Source: Microvelia longipes
Taxonomy: Eukaryota > Arthropoda > Insecta > Hemiptera > Veliidae
Direction of reading: 5' to 3'
Assembly (NCBI GenBank): GCA_018340805.1
Contig: JACMZG010001913.1
Location: forward strand, 38,708,771-38,772,770
Length of the DNA: 64,000 nucleotides
The first letter of the stretch is position 1, and each line of letters begins with the position of its first letter. The notes under the pieces were generated by a model. The model was not told where the DNA came from and ran no database searches. It saw only the letters and a list, made by a program, of their open reading frames with translations. Shown here piece by piece: positions 36,445-47,514 of this stretch. The position numbers were made by a program, and so were the translations under genes.

Positions 36445-36960
36445 CAGGTACGGAGTTCCTCGCCATATCAGATTCTGAACGCTCATCTTATCCACCTCAG
36501 TAGAAATATCCGTTTTCCGTTTTATTCCCTTTGGTCACGCATCCAGGTAATGCCCTCAATCGATGCTGCTTAAAATGTTTCTGCTTTAATTAAAACATAG
36601 ACATATATATACCTAGAGGGGCCCTATAGGTTGAATTTTGAAACATTGAAAAAATAACCTGACCCCCTTCGACAATTAATAATCAAATGAACTGAACAAA
36701 ATTACTGTGAATTACACAGTGGAATGCTGAAAATATAAATCAAAACACAAACAATGTGCAGGAAGCCGAAAAAATGATTTCTTACAACCTTAACTTAGTC
36801 AATGAAAAGGTTTCTTAGAGGTTACACAGAGCCTCTGAGAGCCCCAAAATGATGTTTCAGGACTCTCAATGTATTGAGATAGGCTATGCTCCCTCTAGTA
36901 TATATCTCTATGAATTGAAACTGTAAATTTTCCAGAATTCCAACTCAATTGGATTATTTT
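36445..36960 (-). repeat. 5S-box repeat, tail and core
   Basis: Minus-strand member: tail at 36445-36510 (reverse of GATGAGCGTTCAGAATCTGA), 5S-like core at about 36528-36600 (reverse of TTAAGCAGCATCGATTGAGG, then ACCTGGATGCGTGACC). It is arranged divergently with the next copy. Confidence 0.65.
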
Positions 36961-37290
36961 TCGATTTTTTATCATTAAAAAAGTATCATTCTAAGTTTCA
37001 TTTCAATACGGTTAGTATTTACGCTTTTTGTTGGATCACTAATGTTAAGCAGTATTGAGCGTAGTCAGTAACTAGATGGGTTCCTGTTGGATCACTGCTA
37101 ATGTTAAGCAGTATTGAGCGTAGTCAGTAACTAGATGGGTTACTGTTGGATCACTGCTAATGTTAAGCAGTTTTGAGCGTAGTCAGTAACTAGATGGGTT
37201 AGCCTTAGGAATTATACAAATGCCATCTGAGTGGTGAAGATGAGCGTAGCGAATCCGATATAGTAAGAAGTTCCAATGTACCCCGTATAC
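36961..37290 (+). repeat. 5S-box repeat with tripled 5S-like module
   Basis: Plus-strand member. After TTTCATTTCAATACGGTTAG come three tandem copies of the 5S-like module (see the separate entry). Then comes the tail GATGAGCGTAGCGAATCCGA and GTTCCAATGTACCCCGTATA. Confidence 0.75.
37031..37200 (+). pseudogene. Three tandem 5S rRNA-like modules
   Basis: TTGGATCACT...GTTAAGCAG-ATTGAGCGTAGTCAGTAACTAGATGGGTTACTG is repeated at 37031, 37087 and 37146 (56-bp then 59-bp spacing). It aligns from memory with the animal 5S rRNA stretch GATCACCGAA-TTAAGCAGC...GGTTAGTACTTAGATGGG-GACC. It therefore covers the A box, intermediate element and C box that form the internal polymerase III promoter. The 5' quarter and 3' end of 5S are missing or poorly kept, so it is not a functional rRNA gene. 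Confidence 0.75.
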
Positions 37291-37429
37291 GCCTTGGAAC
37301 CCTCAAAAGACTAAAATCAAAGAACTAAAATCAATCATCAGGTCTAGTTGTAACATCTAGACCTGATGAAAAATATCTACCAATATTTTTTCATCTTAGT
37401 TCTAATTTTTTATTTATTCTTTCTTAATT

Positions 37430-37975
37430 TTAATTTTTTCTGTTGTATTTTTTATTTTTTCCTTTTTACTTTTCCTCATTTATACCGTAAGTACATAAGA
37501 AATGGTTTGCAAAGAAATCGGAAATTGGAATGTCACCGGATTATCTGTTTCGGGTGATTTTAAGGCTTCCTGGAGTGGTTTTTTAAAAGTTTTCTGTCTG
37601 TATGTGTGTTGTGTATGTATGCCTATGTGTCTGTTATCATCGTAGTGCCCAGTGTATTTATGCTAAAGAGTTGAAATTTTGTACAATAATCAGTCCACCA
37701 CTGTAGTTGTGCAATTCGAAAAATAAATGTTTTATGACGTCATTATCCCGCAATAATAACAGCGAAAATTTCAGAAAATCATAAAACGCGAAAAAATGAT
37801 GTGATCAGATTGAGATTTGGCACGCATGTGACTATGTATAAGACTAACCTATGTGCTAATTTTGTGCTAATTTTCATCTCATTATCAGCATTAGTTCAAT
37901 TTTTATTGAATGCTTTGTGTACGTTTCTTAATAAGGAAAAGTTCCGAGGTTCCTAGTACCCCATTTTTTATTCTA
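37430..37975 (+). repeat. 5S-box repeat, head and body
   Basis: Starts with TTTTTACTTTTCCTCATTTA-TACC, then TTTGCAAAGAAATC, TTCCTGGAGTGG, a GT-rich tract, ATGACGTCATTA (37735), GGCACGCATGTGAC and TTTCATCTCATTATCAGC. The 5S-like core is absent; it ends with GTTCCGAGG and TAGTACCCC near 37940-37965. Internal deletion is therefore likely. Confidence 0.7.
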
Positions 37976-38390
37976 TTTCTTTATCCATTTTCTTTTACTT
38001 TTTCAGTTATTTCTTAGTTGTACCAGGATAGGTATTTAAATGATGGACTAGATTTAGGAATCACTTATACAAACGATTTATCTAATATTTCATAAAATCA
38101 TTTTACAGTTAAATTTACATTTGTACAGCGATTGAGAGGGGTCCAAAAATATATTTTATTAGATTTACTAAATCATCCAAATTTGCTTTTTAAATAAATA
38201 TTTCATTTCTTTTGCAGGTTTACAACCTTTTTTTCATTGGCCTGAAATTTCACCTTAACTATTTGGGGATGGTAAGGATTTCATTTTATCAATGCTTTAT
38301 TAGTATAGTAGTAAAGGTGGGGATGATCCTAGATCTTGGCAATTATGTCTCTGGGACGCTTTTTGCCAGCCCCAAGAACGTCCTCACCTC

Positions 38391-38621
38391 TTACCTATTA
38401 GAATCTCTATCCTCTTTGAACCTGTCTAATTCCTTAATGAACTTCAGAACATCTGCCCATGGGAGTTTCACTAAGCCGTCGTCTAGAAGAGTGGCTAATC
38501 CAAATATACTAAACCTCAATCTAGCGTATGCTTCACACGATCCTAAAAAGTGATCTGTCGTCTCCTCTCCAACTTCACACTTGGGACACATTGGCTCTGC
38601 TTTTATTTTCATGGCATGCAT
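38391..38621 (-). pseudogene. LINE C-terminal zinc-knuckle fragment
   Basis: A 76-residue minus-strand frame reads MCPKCEVGEETTDHFLGSC and then EAYARLRFSIFG. C-x2-C-x8-H-x4-C followed by R-x-x-(I/L)-x-G is the carboxy-terminal cysteine/histidine motif downstream of RNase H or reverse transcriptase in I/Jockey-type non-LTR retrotransposons. The end, WADVLKFIKELDRF, matches the usual L-x-F-(I/V) terminus of that protein. Nothing upstream (38622 onward) continues it, so the element is 5' truncated. The sequence below 38391 is probably its 3' UTR. A plus-strand frame over the same DNA is antisense. Confidence 0.7.
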
Positions 38622-38939
38622 GAAAATAATTTATTTATAATTTATTTCTCTTCACCTTTCCATCTGTATTTGAATATGTAAGATCTAAAGTTCTTTCCAA
38701 AGTTTTGACATTGTATCAGTCCATATGATTCAGTTGAGTTCCACAGGGTATTAATTATTTTCATAAGTTCTGGGTGCATTACTTTATATATTAGATATCT
38801 TATAGTTAATATACCAGTGACTTAGATGTCACATCTTCTTCAATATACTTACCTTCTTCTGTCTCGGCGCCACATCGGCAGTCAAGTTGTAAATAAGCTG
38901 CCTCAGCTTTGCCTCTATAGTAATTAAAATATAATATAA
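38622..38939. other. AT-rich DNA, nothing recognised
   Basis: Separates the LINE fragment from the next 5S-box repeat. Confidence 0.5.
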
Positions 38940-39430
38940 AATTCGAAACAGGAATGTTACAGAAATTATCCGTTACAGATGATTTTAAGGCCTCCTAAGT
39001 GGTTTTCACAAAGTTGTTTGTCTGTATGTGTGTGTGTGTGTCTGTTATCATCGTGTATTTATGCTAGAGAGTTAAAACTTTGTACAAAAACCAGTCTATT
39101 ATAGGTGTGTATGACGTCGAATCAACGTTTTATGCAATCAGATTGAGATTTCGTATGCATGTAGCTATGTATAAGACTAACATATGTGCTTAGTTTCATC
39201 TCAGTATCAACATTAGTTCAATGTTTATCAAATGATTGTGCATTTTTTAAAAAATATTGTAAAAAAAAGAGATTATTCAATTGAGTGGATAGTAGAACAA
39301 GTATACTATACGTAATAAATAATTACACAAAGTTTCGTTTTTATAGGACAAGTATATCAATAAGTTTTGTTAGATCAAAATGTAATGCAGCATTTAGCGT
39401 AACCAGTGCTGTATCTATTTAAAATAATTC
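38940..39430 (+). repeat. 5S-box repeat, most blocks present
   Basis: Blocks: GGCCTCCTAAGTGGTTTTCA, GT tract, ATGCTAGAGAGTTAAAACTT, a shortened TGACGTC region, CGTATGCATGTAGC, TTTCATCTCAGTATCAACAT, then a 5S-like core at 39345-39415 (TGTTAGATCAAAATG-TAATGCAGCATTTAGCGTAACCA). The family tail is missing. Confidence 0.7.
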
Positions 39431-39649
39431 AAATAAATAGTTGCATTACGGTTATAACAGAAAGAATAAAATTATAAATAAAATAATACAATACAATACA
39501 AAAAAATGATACAATACGAACAAATAATAGAATACAAGAAAAACCAGATTTTTATGAAAGCATCAAGGATTAATATTTATTTTAATAAACTAAAGAGTGC
39601 AAACAATTAAGCACAAACTATTAAAAATTAGAATAATAATAATAATAAT

Positions 39650-39950
39650 AAATACCATAATAATGTTGTGGTCATTTTGAGATTTAGCACACATGTAGCT
39701 ATAAATAAGGCTTTCATATGTGCCAAGTTTCATCTTATTTGCAATAGTTATATTTTTATCAAATCACTCGCGAACGTTTATTAAAATAATTGTAAAAAAT
39801 CAGGAAACACTCAAATAAGTTAAACTTTGGTACATCTGTAAACCATTACATGATAAGGTTGGTTTCACTATGATAAGTATATATCTATGATTTTTTTTGG
39901 ATCATAAAAGTTAAGCTGAATTGAGCGTGGTCCGAAAAAATCAGGATGTA
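39650..39950 (+). repeat. 5S-box repeat, body and core
   Basis: TGTGGTCATTTTGAGATTTA onward, then a core at 39895-39935: TTGGATCATAAAAGTTAAGC and TGAATTGAGCGTGGTCCG. Truncated at both ends. Preceded by short ATA and AATAC simple repeats (39481-39650). Confidence 0.7.
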
Positions 39951-40021
39951 AATTATTTCAAAAAGTCGACAACTTGCTAAGTATTCAACATTTTTAAAAA
40001 CGGTGGCATATGTCGAACAAT

Positions 40022-40158
40022 TATTTTTTTCGATTTTCGAACAATTCGTCGGTTGCCACAGCTACGGCTGATTAGTAAATTATTATTTGTTATATTTTGT
40101 ATTTTGTTAATGTTAATATTTTTTTCTAATAAATGGCTATTCAATTCAATTCAATTCA
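40022..40158 (+). mobile_element. Severely truncated LINE 3' end with TSD
   Basis: A 137-bp insertion ends in a simple (TTCAA)n tail and carries an AATAAATGGCTATTCAA terminus as in many insect/invertebrate LINEs. It is flanked by the perfect 14-bp duplication ATATGTCGAACAAT at 40008-40021 and 40159-40172, the signature of target-primed reverse transcription. No coding sequence remains. Confidence 0.75.
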
Positions 40159-40203
40159 ATATGTCGAACAATAAACAAATAATTTAAAAGGTATATTCTG
40201 AGT

Positions 40204-40426
40204 TGAGTGGCCGTGATCGTAAAGGCGTTCGATTTCGGCACCGGAGGTCCGGGTTTCTCAGCCCGGGCTATGCTCTAAGATATTATGAATAGTATTTATA
40301 TTAAAAAGATTTCGTCAACTTTAATTTATTCTTGGAGTGTAGTAGAGGCAACCCACCTGAGGTGGCTCCCACAGGGAGAATACCCTGATAGGCCGAAATA
40401 CCCTTAAACAGGCATTTTATTTTATT
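40204..40426 (+). mobile_element. tRNA-derived SINE with TSD
   Basis: A box TGGCCGTGATCGTAAAGGCG; B-box region GGTCCGGGTTTCTCAGCCCG; body with TTCGTCAACTTTAATTTATT; tail ACCTGAGGTGGCTCCCACAG, GGGAGAATACCCTGATAGGC and a T-rich end. Flanked by the 10-bp duplication TATTCTGAGT at 40194-40203 and 40427-40436. Same family as 1946-2176. Confidence 0.85.
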
Positions 40427-40589
40427 TATTCTGAGTCATTTATCGTTAAAAAGCTTTTGATAAGTGGGGAAAAATATCACAAATAAAGTTTATATTCAAA
40501 ATTTATAAATAAAAATGATACCTTTTTAATAAACCTTTAAATGTATTTGTTTATTGTTCGGCATATTTGTAACCATTTTTAAAATAGTT

Positions 40590-40613
40590 ATATATATATA
40601 TATATATATATAG

Positions 40614-40653
<40 letters not shown>

Positions 40654-40740
40654 ATATAATGCCCGTTTTAACAAAACAGGGTTTTTGCCATACAAACAAG
40701 TAACCCCATCGAAAACCAGAAAATAGAATATATATATATG

Positions 40741-40828
<88 letters not shown>

Positions 40829-40832
40829 ATAT
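40590..40832. repeat. Two AT microsatellites around a MITE scrap
   Basis: (AT)n at 40590-40659 and 40727-40832. Between them, 40675-40722 carries GCCATACAAACAAGTAACCC and CATCGAAAACC, matching the subterminal block of the 54.1-kb MITE. Confidence 0.75.
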
Positions 40833-42600
40833 AATTGCGATCTGAGTAGTTTACTGCCGTTTAATGTAATAAAACGCGCAATTGTTTAATGTACATTCTT
40901 TAAAAAGGTTTTTCTATTCAACCAAGACATTTTTTCATTATTTTATTTAATGAAGTATTTTAAGTAACGAATGTAACTTTTTAAATTACAAATATTCTGT
41001 CATGTGTCCATGCATCATACAGTCCGGTCTTTGCTAACAATTATTTATTTGTTTAGTTGCATTTTTACTGTATCGATGAAATAATATTTTCGTCTTTATT
41101 TAGATATTTTTTTAATGCATTCCATGTATTTTTTAAGATTTTATGTACTTACTTAACTGAAAATTTCAAAGAATTGTTTAATGTTTTACAGGATTATCAG
41201 CATATTTTATATTTATTACTGGTTGTTTAAACCCTTGAGGGAGGTAACTCATGTGATAGCATCTTCACATTTTATATGATTTTATTATGAAAAGTAAAAC
41301 TAAGTGCCACCAGTTGCATCTTGGGATGGGGTCCAGGAAAGGATAGTTGTCTTAAGAAACCTCAGGGGGTTGAACCACCCCTCTACTTCGTCTTTAACTC
41401 CCGCGTTTTCATACTGCTTATTTTTTTCCCGCCCTCACTACAAAAAAAGGAGGGCGCGGGAATAAAATGGGTAGGTGAAATAAAACCATCTCCTACCACT
41501 CGTATGATTAGAAGGCGGGATTTTGTAGACACCCGGCCCCCTCCAAAAACTTAATACTAACGATAATAACCGAATAGGAACGGAAACGACCGAATGCAAG
41601 TTTAGAGTATCCTCCCCGAGAATTCTCATCCCCCCACTCTCCGTCTGTTTCCTTGGTTTGAGAATCAGTCGTTAGGCAACTCTAGCACGATACGTATCGG
41701 GGAGCTCAGTCAGCTTAACTTATTTCTTATCTATATTATCACACTTGTTTTCACGTATATCTCCCCGGCTTTTTTTCAAAAGTTTATCAATAATCTCTTA
41801 CGTCTATATTAATTTACATATTTTTTGTTACAGTTTAATTTAATTGTAGTATTAAAAATATTCAACAAAAATTTCTTCTACCCACGCCGCCCCGGTAATT
41901 ACATCGAGTATTAGTACTTACTTTGCGTAAATCTTTTGTTTTTGGAGACTTGTTTTTTCTTTCGTTTTTATTTTATTTTTTGCTGTATTTTTGTATTATT
42001 TTCGTTCCGGAAATCCAAGAATCCAGGAAAAATACTGTTAATCAATCATCTTCTGAGCAAATTTAGGTATGTATTTTTTCAATAAAATTACAAGTGCAAG
42101 ATGCTTTATTTACTATTTATTGTAGGTTATCATTGTACTTAAAACATAAACACTGTTTATTTAAGCCATACGAGACGACTTATTTTATTAGGTGTATATG
42201 GGATAATAGGTTTTTAAACGATAAGAAAAATCTTTAAGTATATAAGTGTAAACTAACATTTAACATACTTAAAAAATTAATTAAGAGAAAAGTAAAAAAA
42301 AAAAAAAAAAACTTTTAAAAAATAAATTAGAAATATGCTAGAAAATATTTAAATTTTAAACGGCCTACTTAATCTCTATGTCTTAAATTTCTATTGTTGG
42401 TAAATTTTATGTTTTTGTTTGGGCTTTAATGAGATGCGTTTGTGCCATATGCCATATTTGCTTACTTTGCTAAGGTAATGTCCTGTATATATCTTCACGA
42501 TTTCCTATTCGTCTTTTTGTTTTCCTTACGGACTTGTGTATCTCAAAGAGTTCCTTAGGTCCAAATATTTGTTAGGTCCATCTAACTAATATTTTGTTTT
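40833..42600. other. Intergenic DNA with a GC-richer stretch
   Basis: 41310-41720 is GC-richer, with several CpG, C-runs and low repeat similarity (for example AGGAGGGCGCGGGAATAAAA, CGATACGTATCGGGGAGCTC). It could be a promoter or untranslated exon of an unseen gene, or a unique transposon end; short frames here have no recognisable domain. The rest is AT-rich with nothing recognised. Confidence 0.35.
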
Positions 42601-44053
42601 ATGCTTTTGTTTTGTTTTGCAGTGCGTATTAAAGAGTGCATAAGTTATTCTGCGCTCTCAATTACCCACTTATATACATCAAATGTGTTAATTTTTGTCA
42701 TATTTATTAATGACAACTTTGAAATAGATTTTTTTCCTTTAAGAGAAGATTTTTTGTGTATAGATTCCAAAATTGCTCTATTTTGATTTAATGTTGTATT
42801 TCAAACTTGTCATCACAAAAGAGAAGATTTATTCTTATTTTTATTTGTTATGTTTATGTAACGACGAATAACTCATAATTGTTTTGCTGATTTATTATAC
42901 TTCCTTATTTATTAAATTGTCCTTCTTATTGGTCTTTCTTCTTTATTTACTGATTTATAGGGCTTATTATTTTTTTATTTTATCGTTACTATTGCTGATT
43001 CATCATACTTCCTTATTTATCGATTGATCATTTTTCTTTATTTTCTAATTTAGCTTAACTTTGGCTGATTTATCATACTTCCTTCTCAATGATTTATCTT
43101 ATTTTTTATGAAGCTCCATTGATATTTATGTTTCTGTCTATTTTTATTTTAAACTATTGCTTATTAGTATTAATGATTTTTTTTTCTTTGCGCCAGTTAT
43201 GACATTACTTTGCCATTCAGTATGCAATGTTTATATTCCAGGGATATTTTTTATATATCTTGTCAATTGATATAAGCTTAGTCCCATTTCAGTAAGTAGT
43301 CCAATATCTTTCAGAAGTTTGAAACTAGTAACTATTACCACTTAAGGTGGTTTCCTCAGGGTATTTTGATTAGTAAAACAAGGATCCACTAGAAACAATC
43401 ATATTGTTTTACTTGTATTAAGTAAATGGGACTCATTATTTCACTAAATCATTTTTTTAAAATCCCTCTTCAACATCTTTTATTTTATTTATTAATATAG
43501 TTAAATAGAATATTACTCCATCATTCTCCTAATAAAAATAAATAAAATATAGCCTAATATGCTCTGTGTTTTTTAGTCCTGAAAAAAAATTAAAAATAAT
43601 AAATTGTAATTATAAATTAAAGTGACAATTTTGAAGTTAAACTGAAAGAAAGTTTTCTTAAAAAAAGCAATAAAAATTTTGCGACATCTTGACTCTTTAA
43701 AAAGTTGATAAATTAAGGCAATGAAGGAAAAAATTAAAGACTCCTTTAATACGAGCATTAAAAAAACAACAGTTCGTTAACTACTGCATTAAATATACTT
43801 TGCCACGCTTTTTCTTCCTTAATTTTGGCGACATTTGTTTGCTTGGAAAAAATTTGTAAGCATCTCGAAAGGGGAAAGTTTATAAACAGCAATTTTTAAG
43901 AAAGAAAAAACTTTTTTTGCGGAGGAGTTGGGAAAAGGGTTTGTCCAAAAAGGGGAAAAAGTCTTTCAAACGATATTTTCAAGTTTCGTAAAACATTTTA
44001 ATACCTCATTATGTCATTATTGCTGGTTCAAACATTTTTAATGTTATTTTATG
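42601..44053. other. AT-rich DNA; SINE tail scrap at 43330
   Basis: Phrases around CTGATTTATCATACTTCCTT recur four times between 42890 and 43090, a degenerate ~60-100-bp repeat. ACCACTTAAGGTGGTTTCCT at about 43338 resembles the tail of the tRNA-SINE. No gene. Confidence 0.45.
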
Positions 44054-44060
44054 TTTAACT

Positions 44061-44275
44061 CATATGCCACCGTAGCCGCGGACGTTTAGTACTAAACTTC
44101 GGCTCCGGAGGTCCGGGGTTCACAGCCCGGTCTATGCTCTCAGTTTTTATGAATAGAATTTGATGTAAAAAGATTTCGCCAACTTTAGCTTTACTTTGAG
44201 CATAGTAGATGTGACCCACCCGAGATTGTTCCCGCAGGGTGATTACCCTGAAGGGCCGATAGGCCCTAAATCAAG

Positions 44276-44324
<49 letters not shown>
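44061..44324 (+). mobile_element. tRNA-derived SINE with (TTA)n tail
   Basis: Head GCCACCGTAGCCGCGGACGT, B box GGGGTTCACAGCCC, body CGCCAACTTTAGCTTTACTT, tail TTCCCGCAGGGTGATTACCC and GGGCCGATAGGCCC, then about 16 TTA units (44276-44323). A weak 7-bp duplication TTTAACT lies at 44054-44060 and 44325-44331. Confidence 0.85.
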
Positions 44325-44666
44325 TTTAACTTAATATAATTGTGCGAGATGTGTCAAGTAATGTTTTAAAAAACGCGGGAAAAAACAAATACTAGATTAC
44401 CAGCAAATCAAAACTAGAAAAATTGAGGCAATGAGGTCCGAGACTATAGACAAGGAGGAAGTTACTTTAAAAAATATAAGAAATTTTGATTAAGTTGGGT
44501 TAATAATTTTATATTTATTGTGACAAATTTCTGCTGTTCTTTTAAGTTCCAAGCTTCGTACAGATTTTAAAATATTTTTTAAAGGTTTTGAGTGCCTTAA
44601 CAAAATTAGAATTGCCATTTGTTTATTTTTTCTTTTGAATAAAACAATATTGGCAAATACCAATCC

Positions 44667-44705
44667 CATGTGATATTTCTAACCATATGTTAGAAATATC
44701 ACATG
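44667..44705. repeat. Perfect 17-bp-arm hairpin
   Basis: CATGTGATATTTCTAAC at 44667-44683 is exactly reverse complementary to 44689-44705, with a 5-nt loop. No associated gene. Confidence 0.8.
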
Positions 44706-44822
44706 ACCAAATTACCAAACATAACCAATTTCAACAGTAGTCTTGGTCCATAGTTTATATGAAGTTTTTTTGTTAAAATTATTTGTTTTAACAAATAAAA
44801 ATCTCATCCATATGTTAGAATC

Positions 44823-44895
44823 ACCTCCATTCATCTCCTCCTTTTACCTCATCTCCTCCTTTCACCTCATCGCCTCCTTTCACCTCCATCCATCC
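44823..44895. repeat. Pyrimidine-rich ~19-bp tandem repeat
   Basis: About four units of CTCCTTTCACCTCAT. The short frame through it is low complexity. Confidence 0.75.
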
Positions 44896-46185
44896 ATATA
44901 CAAGCATATAGCACACATACATACTACACAAAGTATGCATAATGTTGTGTCCATGCGGCACTGTTGATGCATGTTAAGATATTCGTCAGCCTTTTTAAAA
45001 ACACTAATTGACACACTCCCACAATTATATTAACTTAAAATTATGTATGATGATGTATTGTAATTATGTATGGTAAGTATATACTTCCCTACAGACTTCA
45101 ACATTTTGTTTTAATTTAAGTATTTATAAGTACTGAAACGCACTTATAAATATCTGAAAAAAACACTGAATACCATATTCTCTTCAATTTCAATGATTAA
45201 CCCTCTTTACAGAATATAAGAATGTAAAATAATTCAATACTATGGTATTTATAGATTCTTGTTGCCGATCAAATTATATCTGAGAAATCTTAATCATTTC
45301 ATAAAACCACTTATATCTATTTGTATCAAAATTATCAATGATTCGAAAAATACATTATAAAAGTAAGCAAATAAAGAACAGGAAAAAGAATAAATTAAAA
45401 AAAAAAGATAAAATTACATGAATAGGGAGTTCTAATCAAAACCTTATTGAGATGATTCGAATTTGGTTTTTTTCATAAGTATCCTAATTTGGTTCTCCTG
45501 TCTAAGTGGATGTTTTCCACTAATCAGAGCATGGGTCTATTTGAGTATTAATAGCTTATTCAAGTGGGAAGCATTTCCATTAATATTATCTTGTCAGGGT
45601 TTTTTTTCAATTTATGTTGTTATCTTATAATATAAGAGTTAGATTGGATATTATGTCGGGATTTAATTTTAATGTATTTTTAGATCTTTTTATTTCTATA
45701 CTTGAACAGAACATAGTTTTGAAATTATTATAATAATAATGATATATATTTGTTTTAAACAATAAAGTTTTTTAACAAAGAGGTGTACAGATATATAAAA
45801 AGAAGCAATACAAAAAATTGATTTAAGAAAGAAAAAATGTTACAAACATTAGAATGTTTAAAATGATGTTAATAATATAAAATCTTTAAATTTCGCATCA
45901 GGATACAATCAGGATACAAATAAGTACCAATGTTAAATGTCAAAAGAAAATAGACTTCATATTTTGTTTCTGAAATTAAGTTTTTAAATTGCAAATTATT
46001 ATTAAACAAAACACAATAATTAATTAAATTGATAAGTTAAATTGATCGCGTTAATTATGATTAATTACATTCTTTATTATTCTAACTTGTGAATTAATGT
46101 ATGTAAAACTCCATTTGATTGATTGGGGCGTAGCGGACCTGCTCGGCGGACCACCTTGGCATTTTTAAAGTCACTTACTCCCACA
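44896..46185. other. AT-rich DNA, nothing recognised
   Basis: No gene or clear repeat. 46120-46160 has a brief GC-rich segment (GGGGCGTAGCGGACC) of unknown origin. Confidence 0.5.
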
Positions 46186-46190
46186 AATAT

Positions 46191-46285
<95 letters not shown>

Positions 46286-46286
46286 A
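46186..46286. repeat. AT microsatellite
   Basis: About 100 bp of nearly pure (AT)n. Confidence 0.95.
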
Positions 46287-46292
46287 ATAGTA

Positions 46293-46544
46293 CTATTGAG
46301 CTGTTGTCGGTAATAACGTCATAAATTTCAATATTATAGGCTTTGAAACTTTTCGCATATCATCCAACAATCTCGCCTTACCCAAGGTGTTGTTTCGATA
46401 GCCATTGTGAATTATAGTGCGCCATTCGCTAAGGCAGAAACGCTTACGATCGATTTTTATAATTAAGAGGCCAAGCAGAATCGATTCTCGCAACTCCTCG
46501 TCAATTTTTGTCACTTTTTGATGAAAATTTGCTAATAGATGCAC
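46293..46544 (-). other. Unrecognised 83-codon open frame
   Basis: The minus-strand frame has a balanced composition (HQKVTKIDEELRESILLGLL, DRKRFCLSEWRTIIHNGYR) unlike the low-complexity frames elsewhere. It could be a piece of a transposon protein or an exon. I recognise no family, it abuts a microsatellite, and no splice context is evident. A SINE-tail-like GGCCCTAAATAGGCATTA follows at 46590. Confidence 0.2.
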
Positions 46545-47070
46545 AATGTTAGCAGTACGTTTCTCCTGAATGCTGTCTTACTTTAGACCAAGGCCCTAAA
46601 TAGGCATTACTAAAATCAAAAGAAAGACGAAGGCTTTTTTAAAAGTGTTAGACTTGTTTTATATATTTAGCATAGAACCAGAGGTATTTAAATTTAATAA
46701 AATTTTAATGAACGACCCCCTTACTTATTGGACATTATATTTGTGGACACAGATATTGATTCATAGTGAAATGCTAAACAGAATCAATCATTTAGAATAC
46801 TGATTGACCTTAATTGATAATGATTGAGTCTGATGAGGTGTTACACCTAGTATTCAATCAAAGCCTATTGCTAATATGAACTCATTTTTCAGTTTTTGTT
46901 TGATAAAAAAGAATCTGCTCTTCTATTCCAGAAGAAGCAGTTTACAAGAGATGGATTAAGCGATAGGTTTGACTCAAAGGGGGAAAATCAAGTCTGCGAG
47001 TGAGCTTTACTGTTCCTTTCCATCATTCGATCATTTTAAACATTGCATTAGACTATTAAATTTGACTATT
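46545..47070. other. AT-rich DNA, nothing recognised
   Basis: Apart from the SINE-tail scrap at about 46590, no feature was seen. Confidence 0.5.
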
Positions 47071-47074
47071 TTGT

Positions 47075-47252
47075 TTCTCTATCTATTCGATCATTCGAGT
47101 GTGTTTCTCTATCCATTCGATCATTCAAGTGTGTTTCTCTATCCATTCGATCATTCGAGTGTGTTTCTCTATCCATTCGATCATTCGAGTGTGTTTTTCT
47201 ATCCATTCGATCATTCGAGTGTTTCTCTATACATTCGATCATTCGACCTGTA
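47075..47252. repeat. 30-bp tandem repeat (~6 units)
   Basis: Unit TGTGTTTCTCTATCCATTCG plus ATCATTCGAG, nearly identical between units. Because 30 is a multiple of three and the unit lacks stops in two frames, repetitive frames (SVFLYPFDHS) stay open. No evidence of a gene. Confidence 0.9.
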
Positions 47253-47411
47253 TAAACATTACCTTTATTTCTAGTATCATAACTTTTTATGTCATTTTTG
47301 CCAGTAAACTTAAAATATTTTAAAACTTTTGTAATATTTAGCTAATTTTCATAGCAAAATGACACTCATAAGGGGGATATGAAAAAGGGGGCATCAATTC
47401 CACTTGAGTTC

Positions 47412-47453
47412 GCACACACACACATACATATATACATTCACACACACACACAC

Positions 47454-47493
<40 letters not shown>

Positions 47494-47514
47494 TATATAT
47501 ATATGTATGTATGT
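47412..47514. repeat. (CA)n/(AT)n microsatellite
   Basis: CA-rich tract with CATA interruptions, then (AT)n and TATG units. Confidence 0.9.

Noticed and set aside
37031..37200. Functional 5S rRNA gene cluster
   Set aside because: Only the middle of 5S is recognisable, spacing is 56-59 bp (too short for whole 120-nt genes) and terminal stems are missing.
38212..38553. 113-codon plus-strand frame
   Set aside because: It is antisense to the LINE C-terminal fragment, whose Cys/His motif is on the minus strand.
47075..47323. Overlapping 101- and 74-codon repeat proteins
   Set aside because: Two frames of one 30-bp tandem repeat stay open at once, which indicates repeat structure and not coding selection.
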